Program-made: the position numbers and the translations under genes
In this document: positions 63,024-64,000 of the stretch, one piece after another
Layout of the letters: each line of letters begins with the position of its first letter
Numbering within the stretch: the first letter of the stretch is position 1
The notes under the pieces: model-generated
The model's database searches: none
Told to the model about the DNA's origin: nothing
What the model saw: the letters and a program-made list of their open reading frames with translations, nothing else
Assembly (NCBI GenBank): GCA_047632755.1
Contig: JBLIDT010000008.1
Coordinates: forward strand, 1-64,000
Reading direction: 5' to 3'
DNA length: 64,000 nt
DNA from: JAKVAV01 sp047632755
Lineage (GTDB): Bacteria; Bacteroidota; Bacteroidia; Flavobacteriales_D; Cryomorphaceae

Positions 63024-64000
63024 TCAATTTTTCGGCGTAAGCCCGAGCTTTTCACCTTCTTGGATCATGAATAGCCGAGCCTCCTCAGGGTCGCTCGAGA
63101 TTTCCCCTTCTAGGATAGCTTCCTTGATACTATTTTTAATTATACCCACTTCTCTGGATGGCTCAATGCCGAATATTGCCATAATCTCATCCCCAGAAAC
63201 GGGTGGTTGCCAGTTGCGCACCTTGTCTTTTTCTTCTACTTCAATCAAGCGTAGTTTCACTCGTTCGTAATTGGACAAGTACTTTCTGACCTTCTTTTCG
63301 TTCTTGGAAGTAATATCAGATTTGCAAAGGATCATCAAGTCATCGATATCATCTCCTGCATCAAAAAGCAACCTTCGAATAGCTGAATCTGTAGCTTCTT
63401 CCTTCGTTAATGCAATTGGCCTTAAGTGAAGCGCGACCAACTTCTGGACATACTTCATTTGGTGGTCCAAAGGGAGCTTCATTCGCTTGAAAATTTTTGG
63501 AACCATTCGAGCCCCTTTGTCTTCGTGTCCATGGAAGGTCCACCCAGTTCCTGGCTGAAAACGCTTGGTGGGGGGCTTGGCAATGTCGTGAAGAATGGCG
63601 CTCCATCGAAGCCAGAGGTTATCGGATTCAGCAGCCACATTGTCTAGCACTTCAAGCGTATGATAGAAGTTGTCTTTGTGTCGCATTCCATCTTGCTCCT
63701 CCACTCCTTGAAGGTTCACGAGCTCAGGGAAAAACTCATTCAATATGCCTGTTTTGAAAAGCAGTTTAAAACCAATTGATGGCTTTTCTGCCATGATGAT
63801 TTTATTGAGCTCTACGCTAATGCGTTCCGTGCTGACTATTTCCAGCCGATTCTTCATTTCTGTAATTGCCGAAAGAGAATCATCTGTAATGGCAAAGCCA
63901 AGTTGAGTCGCAAAGCGAATGGCTCTCATCATTCGCAAGGGATCATCACTAAATGTGGTATGCGGATCTGTGGGAGTCCTGATAATGCCTGATCTCAAGT
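63024..64000 (-). CDS. CCA-adding enzyme/poly(A) polymerase-family nucleotidyltransferase, C-terminal part
   Basis: The frame is open to the right edge, so the N-terminal nucleotidyltransferase head lies outside. The visible 325 residues start at RTPTDPHTTFSDDPLRMMRA, the neck motif of class II CCA enzymes, and then carry an HD domain (HKDNFYHTLEVLDN, LRWSAILHDIAKP, TFHGHEDKGARM). The Bacteroidota enzymes with this HD domain are annotated as tRNA CCA-nucleotidyltransferases; a poly(A) polymerase role cannot be excluded from this part. The C-terminal tail is helical and charged. Confidence 0.92.
   Translation of the reverse strand, partial: LRSGIIRTPTDPHTTFSDDPLRMMRAIRFATQLGFAITDDSLSAITEMKNRLEIVSTERISVELNKIIMAEKPSIGFKLLFKTGILNEFFPELVNLQGVEEQDGMRHKDNFYHTLEVLDNVAAESDNLWLRWSAILHDIAKPPTKRFQPGTGWTFHGHEDKGARMVPKIFKRMKLPLDHQMKYVQKLVALHLRPIALTKEEATDSAIRRLLFDAGDDIDDLMILCKSDITSKNEKKVRKYLSNYERVKLRLIEVEEKDKVRNWQPPVSGDEIMAIFGIEPSREVGIIKNSIKEAILEGEISSDPEEARLFMIQEGEKLGLTPKN

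Noticed and set aside
1..64000. tRNA, rRNA, CRISPR, prophage or transposase genes
   Set aside because: I looked for T-loop strings, regularly spaced direct repeats and DDE or recombinase motifs and found none. The only regular repeat is the coding array at 1-312.

Overview
The window looks like chromosomal DNA of a marine-type Bacteroidota, probably order Flavobacteriales. Signs are four secreted proteins with C-terminal type IX secretion (T9SS) sorting domains, repeats of the GCTD...DDGSC type, lipoproteins with short Bacteroidota signal peptides, a BshC bacillithiol enzyme, FucP-type sugar transport, DUF6090-type proteins, and -7 promoter boxes of the TAnnTTTG kind. There are no rRNA or tRNA genes, no CRISPR array and no intact transposase or integrase. 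Stop codons are TAA, TAG and TGA.

Layout. 1-4.7 kb: the 3' part of a repeat-rich secreted protein, an Hsp20 chaperone, small orphan genes, a Bor-like lipoprotein, and a structured non-coding stretch. 4.7-10.3 kb: a DabA/DabB inorganic-carbon uptake operon with a small companion gene and a divergent LysR regulator. 10.6-20.6 kb: a T9SS protein, a YbbA/YbbP-like ABC system divergent from a TesA-like SGNH hydrolase, a secreted C1 peptidase, bshC and a dipeptide epimerase. 20.8-30.5 kb: two small genes with overlapping divergent start codons, an alpha/beta hydrolase, a GH16 beta-glucanase, an extended SDR, a DEAD-box helicase, a universal stress protein (USP), a porin-like barrel, a prohibitin-like lipoprotein, a CrtO-like membrane protein and a T9SS protein. 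30.5-37.6 kb: a three-gene N-glycan operon (GH92, glycosylasparaginase, FucP-type transporter) and an overlapping aminotransferase/sulfotransferase pair. 37.7-48 kb: two decayed genes, membrane proteins, a P-domain T9SS protein, a DnaE2-type polymerase behind a perfect palindrome, a lipoprotein, a FkbM-like protein and another broken gene. 48-57.7 kb: USP, HD hydrolase, RluA-type synthase, CIA30 protein, a dead response regulator, OtsA-OtsB fusion, GH15 enzyme, a dead GreA/B-like gene, OsmC and a small barrel. 57.7-64 kb: subtilase, T9SS protein, EgtB-EgtD with a broken DUF427 gene, and the 3' part of a CCA-adding/poly(A) polymerase-like gene.

Functionally the genes point to an aerobic heterotroph that uses algal or host polysaccharide and glycoprotein (GH16, GH92, glycosylasparaginase, secreted proteases). 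It maintains internal bicarbonate (DAB), makes trehalose, and apparently makes two low-molecular-weight thiols, bacillithiol (BshC) and ergothioneine (EgtB/EgtD).

The most striking large-scale feature is the number of recognisable but broken genes in the gaps: at least six well supported (37.7, 38.2, 47.8, 51.2, 56.1 and 62.7 kb) and several weaker ones. They were found by reading through stops and frameshifts, and several are hidden by longer ORFs on the other strand or by truncated ORFs. The best candidates for something new are the aminotransferase-sulfotransferase pair, the palindrome in front of the stand-alone polymerase, the structured region at 4.1-4.7 kb, and the small gene in the dab operon.
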